The translations under genes and the position numbers were made by a program. Below the pieces are notes generated by a model, which was given only the letters and a program-made list of their open reading frames with translations, was not told the DNA's origin and did not search any database. Shown piece after piece: positions 5,634-6,767 of a DNA stretch of 6,767 nucleotides. Position 1 is the stretch's first letter, and every line of letters starts with the position of its first letter. Origin of the DNA: Campylobacteraceae bacterium (GTDB taxonomy: Bacteria; Campylobacterota; Campylobacteria; Campylobacterales; Sulfurovaceae); contig JALWZK010000120.1 of NCBI GenBank assembly GCA_027002665.1, forward strand, positions 1-6,767, given 5' to 3'.

Positions 5634-6434
5634 CTACTCAACAATGGCTCTAATTGCGTCAATCTGCTCCATTAAAGCTTTTAACTTATCTAATCTAATC
5701 ATATTTGCACCATCACTTAAGGCTATATCTGGATTAAAATGTGTCTCAAAAAATAGCCCATCAATCCCAACGGCAGTTGCTCCCCTTGCAAGATACTCAA
5801 CCATATCTCTATCTCCACCACTTACTGAGCCTCCAGTTGCAGGTGCTTGAACAGAGTGTGTTGCGTCAAATATTACAGGAGCAAAATCTCGCATAATTTT
5901 TAATCCTCTCATATCCACAACTAAGTTTCCATATCCAAAAGTGGTTCCCCTCTCTGTTAGCCACACACCATACTTAATGGACTCCTGATAGGTTGGCTCT
6001 CCATTAAATCCTCGTGTCTTTAAAACCTTTTCCACAGAATATTTCATAGCTTGTGGAGATAGAAACTGCCCTTTTTTAATATTGACTATAGCATCTGTCT
6101 TGGCAGAGGCTACCAATAGGTCGGTTTGACGAGATAGAAAAGCTGGAATTTGAATGACATCAACAACCTCTGCCACAACTTTGGGTTGAGCAGCATCATG
6201 AATATCTGTTAAAAGTTTATATCCAAACTGCTCTTTGACCTCTTGAAGCATCTTTAACCCCTCATCAATTCCGGGTCCTCTAAAAGAGTCTAAACTTGTC
6301 CTATTTGCCTTATCAAAACTTGCTTTAAAATAGAAATCTTTACTGCAATCCTCATGATAGACCATAAGCTCTTCAGCAATTCTCATAACTCTATCTCTAC
6401 TCTCTAAGACACAGGGTCCTGCAATTAATATCAT
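5634..6434 (-). CDS. kdsA: 3-deoxy-8-phosphooctulonate synthase (Kdo-8-phosphate synthase), metal-dependent class
   Basis: This cytoplasmic enzyme condenses phosphoenolpyruvate with arabinose 5-phosphate to Kdo-8-phosphate, a committed step to the Kdo that links lipid A to core oligosaccharide. The 266-residue protein is complete and typical in length. Motifs in order: AGPCVLES (5-12), [12 protein letters not shown] (36-47), GPGIDEG (53-59), TDIHD (76-80), [13 protein letters not shown] (95-107), [10 protein letters not shown] (118-127), [17 protein letters not shown] (160-176), [10 protein letters not shown] (189-198), and GGDRDM (206-211). C8, H193, E230 and D241 match the four metal ligands of Aquifex Kdo8P synthase. 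The E. coli metal-free enzyme has Asn where C8 lies, so this one is assigned to the divalent-metal class. The start codon has AGGA 5 bases upstream, and the first strand (MILIAGPC) begins at once, as in the shorter family members. yggT follows downstream instead of the ribH-nusB I recall from other Campylobacterota. Confidence 0.97.
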   Translation of the reverse strand: MILIAGPCVLESRDRVMRIAEELMVYHEDCSKDFYFKASFDKANRTSLDSFRGPGIDEGLKMLQEVKEQFGYKLLTDIHDAAQPKVVAEVVDVIQIPAFLSRQTDLLVASAKTDAIVNIKKGQFLSPQAMKYSVEKVLKTRGFNGEPTYQESIKYGVWLTERGTTFGYGNLVVDMRGLKIMRDFAPVIFDATHSVQAPATGGSVSGGDRDMVEYLARGATAVGIDGLFFETHFNPDIALSDGANMIRLDKLKALMEQIDAIRAIVE

Positions 6435-6455
6435 AGTTATCCTTTTTTTGATAGA

Positions 6456-6464
6456 AGTTTAGCA
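6456..6464 (-). promoter_or_regulatory. Possible extended -10 promoter element for kdsA
   Basis: On the minus strand the bases read TGCTAAACT, a TGn extension plus a 4-of-6 match to TATAAT. A start about 15 bases before the kdsA ATG would result. It lies downstream of the terminator hairpin of the preceding gene, where a promoter is expected. No convincing -35 box is seen. Confidence 0.35.
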
Positions 6465-6516
6465 TAAGAGTTTAAACTTTGCTAATAAAAGTGGTAAGTT
6501 ATAATGGAGAGATATT

Positions 6517-6540
6517 AAAAGAAGAGTTTTTTAACTCTTC
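6517..6540 (-). terminator. Rho-independent terminator hairpin after the right-edge gene
   Basis: GAAGAGTT (6521-6528) and AACTCTTC (6533-6540) form a perfect 8-bp stem around a 4-base loop. On the minus strand it is followed by TTTT (6520-6517) and further A/T bases. It lies 39 bases after the stop of the gene at 6580. On the plus strand there is no T-run after it, so it acts on the minus strand. The U-run is short and the stem is only half G/C, so strength may be moderate. Confidence 0.6.
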
Positions 6541-6579
6541 AGGTGATAAATATCTTAAAAAATTGACTCTATTTAATAG

Positions 6580-6767
6580 TTAAAGTGTTAAGTCCATAAT
6601 TCTTTTTGTTTTGGAGATTGTTTCATGGTCTAAAGCTCTGTCATTGTCATCTATCTCTTTCATAATTCTTGCCATAACAACAAGTAATGCTCCGATAATC
6701 TCTGGTAATTTACTTTTGGTATCTTCACTTAATTCATATTTAAGAGGTGTTATTTTTGTTAAAAAAT
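6580..6767 (-). CDS. Unrecognised protein, C-terminal 61 residues (start outside window)
   Basis: An open frame enters from the right edge and ends at TAA (6582-6580). The visible part starts FLTKITPLKYELSEDT, then KLPEIIGALLVVMARIMKEID (about 19-39), and ends TKRIMDLTL. It looks mostly helical and mixed-charge, with one short apolar patch (IIGALLVVMARI) that could be an amphipathic helix or a packing helix. I do not recognise the family. Internal ATGs exist, but no ribosome binding site marks a short gene starting inside the window, and the frame stays open to the edge. A terminator hairpin follows, which supports this being the real end of a transcribed gene, separate from kdsA. Confidence 0.6.
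   Translation of the reverse strand, partial: FLTKITPLKYELSEDTKSKLPEIIGALLVVMARIMKEIDDNDRALDHETISKTKRIMDLTL

Noticed and set aside
5600..5636. CGATATT upstream of yggT, resembling a flagellar sigma-28 -10 box
   Set aside because: The only TAAG-like -35 is about 19 bases away, longer than the usual 15-16, and yggT is not a flagellar gene.
5644..5850. Plus-strand 68-codon open frame inside kdsA
   Set aside because: It is antisense to a highly conserved enzyme and has no recognisable features.
6459..6485. TTAGCA...TGCTAA around the palindrome AGTTTAAACT upstream of kdsA, as a possible operator
   Set aside because: The two inverted repeats are not concentric and are short and AT-rich; chance is likely, and part overlaps the proposed -10.

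Overview
This AT-rich window carries five complete protein genes, two genes cut by the window edges and one tRNA. Every protein gene is on the minus strand; only the tRNA is on the plus strand. The gene content points to Campylobacterota (Epsilonproteobacteria): a bacterial PglB oligosaccharyltransferase, a yggT-slt pair like the one I recall from Campylobacter jejuni, and a Gram-negative Kdo pathway gene. A ferredoxin-thioredoxin reductase domain joined to a rhodanese suggests a sulfur-metabolising or anaerobic/microaerophilic member rather than a classic host-adapted Campylobacter. This placement is inferred from content; I cannot name the genus.

Layout, read along the minus strand from the right edge. 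(1) 6580-6767 is the C-terminal end of an unrecognised gene, followed by a terminator hairpin at 6521-6540. (2) kdsA makes Kdo-8-phosphate for the lipid A core and has the metal-dependent (class II) active site. (3) yggT and slt abut with no gap: a small membrane protein and a periplasmic lytic transglycosylase that cuts peptidoglycan. (4) An 80-base gap contains a nested inverted repeat. The outer 13-bp arms cover the start codon of the next gene and the inner arms cover its ribosome binding site. (5) That gene encodes an FTR catalytic domain fused to a rhodanese. (6) A plus-strand tRNA-Val(GAC) lies 7 bases from the stop of the FTR-rhodanese gene. (7) pglB starts from a strong extended -10 promoter that is divergent from the tRNA. 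A GT4 glycosyltransferase follows after 3 bases, starts at TTG, and runs off the left edge.

Functionally, most of the window concerns the envelope: LPS core synthesis (kdsA), peptidoglycan turnover (slt, yggT) and N-linked protein glycosylation (pglB plus a GT that probably helps build the lipid-linked glycan). The FTR-rhodanese fusion stands apart and probably belongs to redox or sulfane-sulfur handling.

I saw no CRISPR array, insertion sequence or integrase. The points most worth following are the FTR-rhodanese fusion with its start-site RNA/DNA structure, an A8 tract exactly at its domain boundary where either +1 or -1 slippage gives an FTR-only protein, homopolymer tracts in pglB (G7) and in the glycosyltransferase (A10), and a tRNA-Val with C instead of the near-universal U at position 33.
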